DNA of 64,000 bases, from NCBI RefSeq assembly GCF_932274485.2, contig NC_065884.2, forward strand, positions 26,521,622 to 26,585,621, read 5' to 3'. Made by a program: the position numbers and the translations under genes. The notes under the pieces are model-generated. The model saw only the letters and a program-made list of their open reading frames with translations, made no database searches and was not told the origin of the DNA. The DNA is from Patella vulgata. Its lineage: Eukaryota; Mollusca; Gastropoda; Patellidae. Every line of letters starts with the position of its first letter. Positions within the stretch are counted from its first letter, which is position 1. Below are positions 35,801 to 46,560 of the stretch, piece by piece.

Positions 35801-38243
35801 TTGTTTCTGGTACACAGTGCGTTTATATTTGTTTTATTGTTAGCCACAAAATTGTTGGCTTGGTAGCCTAGACCTATGCTATAAAATACAAACTAATTGG
35901 CTAATAAGTATACCTCTTAAGATCTTAATATTCATTTAGTGGTATTTAGTAACTGGGTAGAATAATAAACTATAACACATACTTATGGAAAACAGTTACT
36001 TATTTATTTGGGCGACGTTTCGATCTTTAGACAAACTATAATTTGTTTGAAATATTTATTTCCTACAGCTTCGTTTTATTTGCACTTTCAGTGGTAAACA
36101 ACTACCCTTTGACTGTAATCAAAAGCTAACAAAGACAAGAGCTTATTATACTAAAGGATCGAGTCTTATAATACGATTTACTTCATCTCATGAGTCTGAA
36201 GCCCGGAAAGGATTCAAAATAAGGGTCTTGTATGGCAGAGATAAAGGTGAGGACATTTTACAAAAATATTCAATGATATATATTGCAGTTCCTTTATTAA
36301 CCAAACACATCCTCCCACTCATCCATTCATGAATTTGGCCTGATAACGTTTCTCGTATTCCAGGCATGATATAGCCCGGTTCAATACAGATTGGTCTCTC
36401 ATTTCGAAAATCATCCGACTGGAGACAACCTTTACTGCCTGAATTTATCATTTTTTTCCCATTTAATATTAGCTATATCGCTACGCATCAGAAGTACTAG
36501 AGAACACCTAACTGCTGACGAGTACAATACCATAAAACAACGCCTCGTGCATTTACATATGCATACAAACCTTGATATGTATTTTGTAATATACTTAAAG
36601 GAGCAAAACCGTTTTGATTTAAGTCAAAATAAAGTATTAAATTAAATTAAATTGGATTAATGTCACTATTCTGCGTAACCCCTTACGTCACCTGGTGTAG
36701 TAAATGTGCACTTCGTGAGACCCAGGTAGCGCACGGCGTGTGTCGGTAGGAGAAGAGAAAGGGGCATCATTCGTTTGTGGAGGTTACCGTCCACTTTCAC
36801 CTACGATATCGTCGACGAAAACTTGCATGGAGAGCCGAATGGTTAGCGCGTGCGGGTTGTATCATAAGGTCTGTCATTAGGTCAACTGGCGTGGTTTCGA
36901 TTCCCCGGTTGTACATGACAAGGAGTAAGGTCGCCAGTCCAACCTCGTGGGTTTTCTCCGGTTTCATCCGACTGCTAAAGATCCCTACGCGCAAGCGAAT
37001 TATTGAAAGAAAACACTGAACCGAAATGAACTAGTTTCTATCGAGTGGACGTTAAATCCCATCTCTCTCTCTCTCTCTCGTCATTAAAGCTTCCTGTGAA
37101 ACACAAATCCACCTGTAAAATTCAGTGGTATTGATTGTTTTGTAATTGTGGTTGTTTTGAACTTACGAACTTACAGATGTTTTATCTTTACAGATGATCT
37201 GAAAAGTCAAGTTTATGAACTTAAAAACGGAAATAAAGACGGCGGTAAGTTTCAATTGGTTGTTACATTTGGAAATGTCCCATAATCTCTGACGTTCATG
37301 CATTGGTTTTAATCAGACATAAAACCAGTGTGGCATCGGAATGTCTCATTTGCTCAGATGTTGGGATGCGTTGATAATTTACGTGATCACAACTAAGTCA
37401 GCAACTAGGTGACCTTGATTCAAACTCAAGCGGCTGAGTGGTCTCGTGCGCTTTAGCCGCTTTAGGTTTGCCATTGGGTCAAGTGGCGTGGTTACGTTAC
37501 CCATGTTTGTACGCGACAAGGAGCGAGGTTGCCTGCCTAACCTCCTAGGGTTTTTTTTGCGAATCCTTCACTTAGGTCCCATTGATAAAGACCCCTATGT
37601 GCAAGCAAAGTATTGAAATAAAATTGTAACACGTAATCACCTGGTTATTGTCGTGATATAAGAAATAGTTTAGGTTGGGCATACAAATTTTGGTTCCATA
37701 CATTGCTTGAAATGAGAAGGGAAACAACTCTATAATAAATATTTTCTTTCAGACGGTGATCACGTTTACACCCTCCTTTATGTGATGTTGGCTCTGGTCG
37801 TCTTAATAATTGTTGGCATGGTAGTATCAGTAATTATCATCAAGCGACGAAAGAGACCAGGTAATCAAACCGTGACCGTTTCCGTCGCAACAAACCATGT
37901 AAGGAAGGGTTCTGGCGTGTCTTACAAACGCTCCGCGTCGACGTCGGATTCAATGGATACAACTACCACTACAACAGAAGTCGAGATTTGTCGAAGTAAA
38001 GTGCAACGAACACCCAGCCAAAGGTCATGGACAACGAGAGCAACATTGACCAATACACAAAATGGTGTTGTTGATAATGTGTACTCACCGATGGAAAACA
38101 TGGCGCATTATCAGAATCAGATTAATCGACCTTTATCACCGGTACTTGAGTACGACCCTCTTAGTAAACCGGTGCCTAGCTCTGTCCGTCACCCCACTAC
38201 AATATCTGGCTACGAATCTCCTGTCATAAATGTCTCAAAATAG
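29883..38243 (+). CDS. Single-CUB type I membrane protein, copy A
   Basis: Five exons: 29883-29937, 33294-33477, 36092-36246, 37194-37244 and 37753-38243 (stop). All introns are GT-AG with matching phases; the product is 311 residues. Residues 1-18 are a signal peptide (MAKIGFIFIISLVMGTVC). Residues about 28-128 form a CUB domain: ITTPNFPLPYPSDASLSWAW, FEEFDIHC, LYLKDD, LIIRFTSSHESEARKGFKI. Only two cysteines are present (Cys69, Cys88), fitting the second CUB disulfide; the first pair is absent. A membrane span follows at about 156-178 with a KRRKR stop-transfer. The tail has Thr/Ser-rich sequence and tyrosines in YSPM (259), YQNQ (268), YDPL (282) and YESPV (302). I do not recognise an ortholog. 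A surface receptor or adhesion role is inference from the architecture. Confidence 0.88.
30089..30640. repeat. Intron 1 tandem repeat, about 5 units (copy A)
   Basis: Units begin with TTTAACCCTTTCTATTCA-like sequence at 30089, 30211, 30308, 30416 and 30546, so the period varies from 97 to 130 bp. Most units carry ATTAAAGTGCACAGAAACCA then CATGTGGTATAAATA, a short palindrome next to a TATA-like word. The same array is at about 49000-49530 and 51660-52190. Confidence 0.8.
31455..31660 (-). mobile_element. SINE family B (copy A)
   Basis: A GAGAGAGAG tail, TTCGCTTGCGCGTAGGGGTC and AACCCACGAGGTTAG show a family B SINE read on the minus strand. Copy B retains extra sequence upstream at the matching place (54150-54380), so copy A has lost it or copy B has gained it. 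Confidence 0.75.
31705..31852. repeat. 74-bp tandem dimer
   Basis: AACTCAATAGATATTTATTT through GAACTGATGGGTTTGAG is repeated once with few changes (31705 and 31779). The same dimer is in copy B at about 54640-54788. Confidence 0.85.
32518..32817 (-). mobile_element. SINE family A in intron 1 (copy A)
   Basis: Tail ATGAAATGAAATGGGG, conserved GACTGGGCTAATGAAGACAG, and a reversed tRNA-like head near 32800. It matches 55948-56247 in copy B almost base for base. Confidence 0.88.
33478..36091. mobile_element. Intron 2 with a cluster of SINE A fragments (copy A)
   Basis: Fragments: about 33878-34080 (minus, diverged), 34290-34545 (minus), 34550-34858 (plus, with clear A-box and B-box words), 35075-35192 (minus head only) and 35222-35355 (plus tail only). 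A poly-A run of about 22 lies near 35650. No exon is supported inside. Confidence 0.7.
36825..37080 (+). mobile_element. SINE family B, full length (copy A)
   Basis: The head GAATGGTTAGCGCGTGCGGG (A-box-like) and GTGGTTTCGATTCCCCGG (B-box-like), the body AACCTCGTGGGTTTTCTCCG and CGCAAGCGAATTATTGAAAG, and a GTTAAATCCCATC end with a (TC)n tail. This is the best tRNA-like head in the family. It lies in intron 3. Confidence 0.88.
37430..37640 (+). mobile_element. SINE family B, diverged (copy A)
   Basis: GCGGCTGAGTGGTCTCGTGC, CAAGTGGCGTGGTTACGTTA and GTGCAAGCAAAGTATTGAAA match family B with many changes. It lies in intron 4 and is kept at 60770-60985 in copy B. Confidence 0.65.
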
Positions 38244-38688
38244 GTTCTTTAAAACCGTAATCCACATACAACAACTGCACCGCTTTTAAAGATGCATAGT
38301 CTATGTAATTTTCCAAACCTATGTCTGGGTTCTTGACAATATTGCCTAACTCTCGTAGCGCTGAACAAAGTTGTAATTTAACATGCACATAAAACTGGCG
38401 TAAATCCTAGTTGTTGTCTAGGGCGAACTGTTAGTTACTGGAATCTGCTACCAATATACCGATATAGGCAAAGTCTTAGGCTATAGTTGTACACAAGATA
38501 GAAGAACGGATACTACTTTGCTTTTGGAACGTCCGTCGACTTGACGAGTTTCAGTGGATTACACTGATTTTTCATTTTATATTTTTGAACATAAATGATT
38601 TCCCATTCAAGAAGCAATATTGTTATATATAGAGGATATTTGTCGTTTACGCATTCGTGAAAATATAAGTTTTCTTGCTTCTCGATGA

Positions 38689-38694
38689 AATAAA
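38689..38694 (+). promoter_or_regulatory. Candidate polyadenylation signal, CUB gene copy A
   Basis: The AATAAA nearest downstream of the stop (about 450 nt), in GATGAAATAAAATATG. It is conserved in copy B at 62046-62051. Confidence 0.45.
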
Positions 38695-38789
38695 ATATGT
38701 TATTCACGACAAAACGACAAATGTTCTATATATTTTATGATTTTACAATCATTTTAGGTAAAAACAACATGGACTACAGCTAGCCAGTG

Positions 38790-39060
38790 GAATAACACTT
38801 TTATTTCACTGATAAAACGCGGTATTCCACTACTGATCATAAAATAAATATTAATATTTGTGACTGTGGTTTGTTTGTTTGTCTGTCTGTCTGTTCGGGA
38901 TTGGCGGCTATACTAGGGCTGTCCCGAGGCTGAAATTTGGTGCAGAGGGGTAGGGTAGCTCGGACGGGGAGTAATATAGCCTACAGGTCAGTTTGCGATA
39001 GCCTACCACCTCCGGTTAGGGAGTTATAACCCCTGAGCGAAGCCGGGCATTCTTCTGGTT
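38790..39060. repeat. Unclassified repeat with GTTT/CTGT tract (copy A)
   Basis: GTTTGTTTGTCTGTCTGTCT followed by CGGCTATACTAGGGCTGTCC and CCTGAGCGAAGCCGGGCATT. The simple-sequence lead and CGAAGCCGGGC end resemble dispersed repeats of many invertebrates, but I cannot name the family. Repeated at 62135-62417. Confidence 0.5.
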
Positions 39061-39636
39061 AATTCATAAATACGAACGACGCCAAATCGGTACACGGAAT
39101 TAAAACACGTATGTTTGAAAACTCTAATTTTTAAATTCGTTTGTGTACAGCAAATAACTTTAATGGACGTTAAATTCATAAATATACGTTCTGATTTATT
39201 GTATTGATAATGATAAAAAAATATGCTCAGTCTATGAGTTTGTTTATTTTATACGATAAGGTTGATTTTGTTGTTTTGTTTTTTTAATTCTGTTGATTTG
39301 GTCAATTTTATAATTGTATACATGAGCACCGCATAAGTATTTTTGTTTATGAAATATCTGTTTTTCAAATATATTTTCTAATAAAAAAAAACCCCTCTTG
39401 AACGTGCTTGTGTGATTTATTACTTTTATAAGAGCTAAAATCAACAATATTCCAAATGGGTCTCAATGTTGTTAAGACAATGAATTCAGGGGTCAAAGTT
39501 AAAATGTCTCTGTCATAACTACAAATTAAACAATCTCTTTTTACTTCCCACCCATCACACTAATATTTCTTGAAATTGATACACTCATAGTATACGTTAC
39601 CTCTGGGAAGTCTGGCCTGATTTGAAATATTTAATA

Positions 39637-39906
39637 CGAAATGAAATGGGGTTTAGCTTCCTACTGTTCCTCACCGACAGCGGCATTACGGCCTATTTTA
39701 ATATCGAATTCCAATTATATTGTCAAGCGTTCATTATACGTGCACGCCAATATTTACACCGGACCTCGGTTTTTCGTCCCATCCGAACGACTATGCTAAT
39801 TTGTCCCTTGCCAGACCCCCAGTTCTGCAACACCCGGTGAACACAGGGATGGAACATCCAACCTCCAGGTCAGCGAGCCAGCATCTTACTTGGCCATCGT
39901 GGCTCC
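39637..39906 (-). mobile_element. SINE family A (copy A 3' flank)
   Basis: GAAATGGGGTTTAGC tail, conserved body and a reversed head at ACCTCCAGGTCAGCGAGCCA. The copy B partner (62810-63097) has extra bases near its tail end: ATATGGCCGGACAGCGGC in place of a shorter form. Confidence 0.82.
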
Positions 39907-40952
39907 ATATTTGATACGTAGTAAATATAGATCGGCCTACAATTTATAAATTGATCATAGTTTTAAAGCACAAGCGAAGTTGCGTTTTGTGTAATCCATA
40001 TGGCGGGGGCGTAATTTGTGTTGGATTGCCATTCACAGGCGTACGAGTCGGGGGGGGGGGATTTATATAAACTTTGTCTCTGTTCCCAATCCCCTCAATT
40101 TCTGAATATTGTTTATATAACAAAAAATAAAAAAAAAAAATTTAAGGCGATCATCAAATTTTTCGGGAAGTTGCCGAATGATGAAAAAAATAAATTATAG
40201 TGCATATAAGGGGAAAAATATGTAAATAATTCCTTCCCGTAAAATGAAGTTCCCGAAATCCGGGGCTTTTACTGGGGTGGGGTGATGCAATTCCAAACTG
40301 GGGTTCAGAGTTTTAGAAAATCACACAACTCTGATTTTGATTCGGGGTGTCTAGTTCTCATACTCAAAATGCAGTTCCAGAAACTTCGCTCCACTAGTCG
40401 CTACTTGCCGTTATTTTTCGAGATTTTACGACGGTTATTTTGTGACGAATCCCGCGTCTATGACTGAAGTTTTTACCATCAGCTGATTCATTTTTTTGAA
40501 CGATGCCGAATTTGATTTTATGAACTGCATGCAATTCGCATTTTGTTCTTTGTTCTGTTGTCAAGTGGATTTCCGATATAATTGCATACCTATAAATGAC
40601 TGATTGATTTTTTTGCAATATTAGCAAGATTCGATTGCAGACGGTGACTTAGAAGATTTCAGCACAGAGAAAGCGTCCATGTCGACATCAAGATGTATGT
40701 AACTTATGCAAAAAAATAAAAAAGAGGTGGATTCTGATTATTAAGCACAAGGGCACTGAAGTGGAATTTTCCCCAGTAATAGAATTATCAAAATGAAATG
40801 GGGTTTAAAAGAACCAATCCAAAAGTAAGGTTAAAGTACTTTCTGTTAATTTTAAGTCGCCATCTTTATTGATACAGAACGCATTAAATGATAATTTATT
40901 TCTATCCATGAACATCGAGCTGAAGATGTTATCTAAATAATCTAACCTAGGT

Positions 40953-41245
40953 TTGGAGAGAGAGAGAGAGAGAGAAATGGGGTTTAACGTCCCCTCGACA
41001 CAACTATGTCATTTCGGGACTAACATATGGTTTAATTTTATTTCAATAATTCGCTTGCGCATAGGGGTCTTTAGCAGTGGGAGGAAACTGGAGGACCCGG
41101 AGAAAACCCACGAGGTTGGACAGGCGACCCTACTCCTTGTCACGTACAACCGGGGATTCGAAACCACGCCAGTCGACTCAATGACAGACTTTATGATATA
41201 GCGCACGCACGCTAACCATTCAGCCATCCACCCCCCCCCCCCCCC
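40953..41245 (-). mobile_element. SINE family B
   Basis: A GA-rich tail, GGGGTTTAACGTCC, TTCGCTTGCGCATAGGGGTC, AAAACCCACGAGGTTGGACA, and a reversed head near ACGCTAACCATTCAGCCATC. Followed at once by a poly-C run. Confidence 0.88.
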
Positions 41246-41601
41246 ACCTAGGTTTGGTGTTTTAATCTAAATTACTATATCACATAAAAAAGAAAAAAAA
41301 AATGACCTAGAATTATGTATTTTGGTTTAATTTGCTGCTGAACTCAATAGAATAAAATATTATTTCTTTAAAACTTTAGGGCGGGAGGGGGGGGGGGGGT
41401 GACGAATGGTTCACTGTCTCATAAGGTCTGTCATTGTTTTTCAACAAATTTCAAAAGAAACTATTATGTTCTTATATTTCACCGATTTTTGCATCCTCTG
41501 ATACATTCAAATTAGTCATGGATTATAAATCTATAATTTATTTGGTATTAACAAAGATCAAAATACATACAGTTAATAAAGAAAAATCTGCTCGGTTAAA
41601 G

Positions 41602-41909
41602 ATACATTATGTTAGATTTATATAAGAGGTTCTCGCTATAATAGTTTAAAAATAGATAATGAAAAATGAATATGTTTAAAACTTCAGTTAAATTATTTCA
41701 TTCTGAACGGTGTTACGACCGTTTGAATAACAGTGTAGTCTCGATTGTCATTGCTATCGTTATTATATGATAATAACAATATAGTCTCAATTATCCACTT
41801 TAATTAAATATTAACTGGCAATGTTACTGAGAATTGTTTATGTCTTTATTAATAATTTATATAAGATTTGGTTCCAAATATTTGGACAGATTTGGCTCTT
41901 ACATAATGC
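41602..41909. mobile_element. MITE, same family as 27786-28167
   Basis: The left end ACATTATGTTAGATTTA and right end GGCTCTTACATAATGCG pair as imperfect inverted repeats. The internal TTCTCGCTATAATA and TAGATAATG match the 27786 copy. Confidence 0.65.
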
Positions 41910-42572
41910 GTCTGTAACAAAATACTAGTGAGTAAATAATTCTTATTATAGGCCTGCAGCCAAAATTTCTAGCGTGAAGTTCCGCTACATGGTCCTCCCA
42001 AAAAAACAAACTATGCATTTTTGGAAAGCTTATAACACCAGGAAAACAAATCAAGAGAGTTCCAAGCAAAAAGTTTGCACTAACTCGATTTAGGGCCAGG
42101 TGAAAATTGTGATATATGCTATATGTATACTAATAATTGTGAAGTTGACATAAAATTAAATATTGGTGTAAACACCTGATGCCTTCATACTATGCAAAGA
42201 ATATGCTATTGGTTAAATTTTGATTTAAAGCAAAATGCAGAAATCATAAAGAACAGGGGAACATACAGAATTTCGTAAATCCATTTAATGGTAAAAGGAG
42301 TTATCTCCCTTTATGGAAAATATCAATAATCATTGATAACAGTATTTTGTTTAAAGAATTTATTTGATAAACTGAATAGGATTTAACTACAGACTAGGGC
42401 GTATATAAGTTTAATTATTTTTTTCAGATAGGATTTGAGGCTAAAGGTCTAACAAATATTTAACCTGAAACATAGCATCTACAGATATTTAGTTTTCTCA
42501 CTAAAATAGATATGGCCAAAACTAAATAATACTGTAAAGGGAGTGACAATATTGTAATGAAGAGAAAAAAAT

Positions 42573-43130
42573 CAAATGGAGTTTAATGTCTTACTGTTCT
42601 GCACCAACCCATATAATGAAGATGAGCATACGTCATACATGATAGTTGGGGAGGGGGCATTGTACGTGTACAGCTAGTATGTACATGTCATCATCAGTGT
42701 GCAAGGGAGCCGCGGTGACTCAGTAAAGGGCTGGCTCACTTATCGGGCGGCCCAGGGTTTGATCCTAGTCTGGCGTGGTTCCCCGTTGTCCGTGGCTCAC
42801 TAATCAGGAGATCCGGGGTTTGATCCCCGTGTTGACCTAAATAGTTCCCCAAACTTTCCAGCTTTGTTTCACCTTGTCAGTTGTGCAGGAAGTAGGGTGG
42901 GGGCTGTGATGGGCAGCGTCTAGTTATTTGGATGGAATATATAACTGAGGTCCCGTGCACACGTTGGCGTGCACGTAAAAAAACCCTTTAAATTCAAAAT
43001 AAAGTGTAGACCGTAACGTTGCTGTTTGGACAAAATTCCCCCTACAGCATAATGTATGGCGGGCGTATATACATCTTCAGTATCCCGGTTGATACTGAAC
43101 AGTTAGGCATTAAACTCTATTTGATTTTTT
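42573..43130 (+). mobile_element. SINE family A full copy next to an inverted fragment
   Basis: 42573-42700 is a diverged tail half in minus orientation. 42708-43130 is a plus copy with head CCGCGGTGACTCAGTAAAGG, two B-box-like blocks (GGTTTGATCC, twice), body ACGTTGGCGTGCACGTAAAA and tail GGCATTAAACTCTATTTGAT. The repeated head block is unusual. Confidence 0.72.
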
Positions 43131-44169
43131 TTCTCTCTTCTTTACAATTGCCACTCCCATGCAGTATTATTTAGGTTTTGCCATATATCTATTTTAGTGA
43201 GAAAATTACATATAGATGCTTTGTTTCAATTCAAATATTTAGCCCCAAATCTTATCTGAACTAAAAGTTTACAGATATATTAGTAGAAATACCGTTTTGG
43301 GAGAACTTATATGCCCCCCCCCCCCATCCCCCATATTCCTTGAACCGTCCATTTTTCGGGCAGTGTGTAACAGTTTTTCGGGCACAAGCATCAGAGAATG
43401 GGGAATGCGGCCATAATTGTATAATTGTGTAATTAATTAAAAATAAACAACCATCACAGCTTTGTGGAAAATTCATTTTAGTTAATGATTGATTACTCAG
43501 AAAATTACCCTTTTCTCCAGGTTGTTGCACGCAAGTAACTATTCTATTAAAAACAAAAAGGCTTGAATTTAACATAGAAGTGAGTAGAAGTAAGACTTCT
43601 AGAACGTAGACTTTCAGAAGAAGAAAACCCTGCTATGCTCTATACTGTTCCCAGGGTTAAGAGACCCGCGGTTGCGAGGGTAGCGATGGATAACTGAACA
43701 GTCGATCTTTATTTCAAGTCCATCTCATGTGTGTAGTATCTATGACATATTAGGTAATTAGAAAAACGACGGGATAGATTTTTATGTATACCCTTTCCTT
43801 GTGCCCCTTATCCATCAAATAATTCATTGCTATGGCCAGTTGAAACAAGCGGTTGCTATGCAAGATATGCCCACATTTTGTAAGAAATTGACGGGGAAGA
43901 GGTTAAATCAAAAGGGCTATCCTATCATTCAAGATCATTGGATCCTTAACATATTTAAGGTTCATCAGAATGGGACAACAATGGTAGCCCCCCCCCCACA
44001 TGGAGTGCCTACAAAATCCGTACATATTTCAGATTTTGCGTGAAAAGCAGGGGCTATAGCTCTAGAATATAAGGTCTGATGCTACCAAAGTCGAACTGAT
44101 CCAAGAACTTTTGATCCTTAACACACAGTTGAAGTTCATAGTGAAAGGTACACAAACTTCATTTATATA

Positions 44170-45696
44170 CTATTCAAAAAAAGTAGGGGATATTTGATTT
44201 TGGGGGCATAATACTAAAATATGCAAATGACTACGAAAAAAGTCACTATAGAACCTAACAGAAGAAACATTTCCAGTAACATGTGACGCCCAAACGCACC
44301 AATAGCTACCGCATGGAATGCAGGTGATGCTTGGGATCATCATGGGGGTCCAACCCAAGATTTGCACGACTCTGACTTTGAATGTTACAGTCATTGTGGC
44401 ATTGAATTCCAGGGTGGAAACATCAGTTTAATTGTTTTAGTGACCAGAAAACAAATTTTGATATGCGTCGGCTTACCCAAAATGAAAGGTTACGTGCCCT
44501 TGGCATGCTACAGATCGGCACAACACAGGCGGTTGTGGCGCGGACGATGAATGTTTCTCAGTCTGTCATAAGCAGGCTATGGTCCAGATACCGTGATACA
44601 CAATCTGTACAGGACAGACCACGCTCAGGTCGACCAAGGGCGACAACTCAAGCCCAGGATCGATTTATCCGTACCTTGGCCTTGAGAAATCGTGTCATCA
44701 CAGCAAATCAGATCAGCGCTCGTCTTCAAACAGACACTGGTGTGAGAGTGAGTGGCCAGACGATTCGGAATCGGCTGCATAGGGGTCACCTTCGCGCCCG
44801 ACGTCCTCGCGTGATCCCTTGTTTGAGAGATCATCACATTCAGGCAAGACGTCGTTGGTGTAGGGATCGTCAACACTGGGATAATCGACGCTGGAGCAAT
44901 GTGATTTTTTCAGATGAGTCAAGGTTCACTGTTGATTTTTTGGACAGACGTAGGAGTGTGTGGCGTCGTCGAAACGAGCGCTTCCAAGACGTTAACGTCA
45001 TCAGACATGATCGATTTGGGGGTGGTTCTGTTATGGTGTGGGGAGGCATCACTGTTGCTGGAAGAACGGCTTTACATGTTGTTGCAGGGCGTGTTACAGG
45101 CCAGTACTACCGGGACAACATCTTGGCAGTCCATGTTGTGCCGTTCGCACGACGTCATGGCCGCCGTTTCATCTTCCAGGATGACAACGCAAGATGTCAC
45201 AGGGCCAGGATCGTTACAGGTTACCTCCAACAACAGAACATCACCACATTACCTTGGCCAGCACTGAGTCCCGACCTCTCCCCCATCGAGCATGTCTGGG
45301 ACATGCTTGGACAGAGGTTACGTCAACGTCAACAACGTCCTGCCAATGTCCAAGAACTTGCTGCTGCGTTGCAACAGGAATGGGACAATCTGGACCAAAA
45401 TGACCTTAGACGTCTCATTAGGAGTATGCCACGTCGGATCAATGCTTGTTTGGCAAACAGAGGAGGATTTACCCGTTACTGACTTGGTTGTGATGCTGTG
45501 GTAACTTTGCTGTTTGACCCCGGGTATCATTTTACCCTCATAATGGTCAGTCTGTGCCTTACTTAGTCTAACGATCATTTGGAATAAATCGATGAATGTG
45601 AACTTCATTTCATTTTGTCATTTGTTTCTTCGTCAATTTCATTAGGTGACTTTAATAACACTTAAAAATCAAATATCCCCCACTTTTTTTGAATAG
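44170..45696 (+). mobile_element. Complete Tc1-type transposon
   Basis: The inverted ends begin CTATTCAAAAAAAGTAGGGG at the left and CTATTCAAAAAAAGTGGGGG at the right (reversed), and agree over about 32 bp with one mismatch. TA flanks both sides (44168-44169, 45697-45698). The 1527-bp element holds one uninterrupted transposase gene. The match of its ends and the open frame suggest a young copy. It sits beside an older tandem repeat. Confidence 0.95.
44463..45482 (+). CDS. Tc1/mariner-superfamily transposase, 339 residues, intact
   Basis: Cuts and pastes the element at TA sites. The N-terminal region carries paired helix-turn-helix motifs (RLTQNERLRALGMLQIGTTQ; SQSVISRLWSRYR) and a basic RPRSGRPR hook. 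The catalytic DDE core reads FSDESRFTV (first Asp), FQDDNARCHRA (second Asp) and SPDLSPIEHVWD (Glu), with 34 residues between the second Asp and the Glu, as in Tc1. A GGGSVMVWGG motif lies between. The length is normal for the family and there are no stops or frameshifts. The first ATG lies about 290 bp inside the left end. An out-of-frame upstream ATG at 44362 opens a short frame that overlaps this start. Confidence 0.96.
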   Translation: MRRLTQNERLRALGMLQIGTTQAVVARTMNVSQSVISRLWSRYRDTQSVQDRPRSGRPRATTQAQDRFIRTLALRNRVITANQISARLQTDTGVRVSGQTIRNRLHRGHLRARRPRVIPCLRDHHIQARRRWCRDRQHWDNRRWSNVIFSDESRFTVDFLDRRRSVWRRRNERFQDVNVIRHDRFGGGSVMVWGGITVAGRTALHVVAGRVTGQYYRDNILAVHVVPFARRHGRRFIFQDDNARCHRARIVTGYLQQQNITTLPWPALSPDLSPIEHVWDMLGQRLRQRQQRPANVQELAAALQQEWDNLDQNDLRRLIRSMPRRINACLANRGGFTRY

Positions 45697-45749
45697 TATA
45701 TTTAACATTTTGCAGATGCGCAAGCAAATGGAACTCACCCATGAACTAG

Positions 45750-46560
45750 TGATACTCTTTTTTATTTCATCTAAATCGGATAAAATTGTGACCTCTAGAT
45801 GGTCTACAGTCTGGGTATTACATGATTTTATTATACTATTTTCGAAAAGGGGAGTGGCTTTTTGACGGGGAAGTTTCGGTCCGATTTTGCGGAAATAATT
45901 ATTGTGTAACGGTGATATATTTAAACAGTTTTGAAAATAAGATACAAATTATGATCTCTAGAGGGCCCGTAAGCTAAAAACGTGATGTTCCTACAATCAG
46001 GGGATCAGAATCCAGAAAGTTACGGTCCAATACGAGCCAATATTGAAGAAACCCAGATCTTTGGGATATAAATATATATTTTAAATTTCATCAAAATTGG
46101 GTAAAAAAATTTGAAACGCTGCATGGTCTACAACCTGGGTATTACGATCAGCCTTGTTTACATCTTGTGACATTGGCGAAATCTGCAGATGGCCTTAGTA
46201 TTTAGATCTAAACTGAATATTATATTGATGCTTTTAGGGGAGCGGCCATTTTGTCGGGCAGCACGGTCTCATTTTCAGGAAATGTGAACACAATGGTGTA
46301 ACGGTGATATATTCGAATGCCTTTTAAATCGGATAAACATTGTAACCTCTAGAGGGACCACAAGCTAAAACGCGATTTTTCGTACAATCAGAGGCTATAA
46401 TCCAGAAAGTAACAATCAGATATGAGCGAATATGGAAAGAAACCAAATATACATTTCAAGTTTCATCAAAATTGGATGAAAATTGTAACCTCTAGTCTAG
46501 AGTGTCCATAAGCTAAAAATAATAAACGTACATTGTAAGTTTCATCATGCATTATGCATA
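45750..46560. repeat. Diverged tandem repeat, period about 392 bp
   Basis: GTAACGGTGATATATT occurs at about 45906 and 46298. TTGTGACCTCTAGATGGTCT, ATGATCTCTAGAGGGCCCGT and TTGTAACCTCTAGAGGGACC blocks recur, as do CTACAATCAGGGG/CAGAATCCAGAAAGT and GTACAATCAGAGG/CTATAATCCAGAAAGT. Old and non-coding. Confidence 0.65.

Larger units (their letters stand above)
28015..40808. repeat. Segmental duplication, copy A
   Basis: Matches 46808-63994 in order along its whole length, including all five exons, introns, SINEs and the 3' flank. Similarity is clearly lower in the first 2.6 kb (upstream block and intron 1 repeats), while from about 32150 onward differences are only occasional. It ends 17 bases into a SINE tail, where copy B continues into more of the SINE. 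Confidence 0.92.

Noticed and set aside
35550-35843. ORFs around the poly-A run at about 35650, after GTTTGTGCAG, as an extra CUB-gene exon
   Set aside because: CUB exons 33294-33477 and 36092-36246 join in phase and complete the domain. The ORFs run through a homopolymer whose length is unstable.
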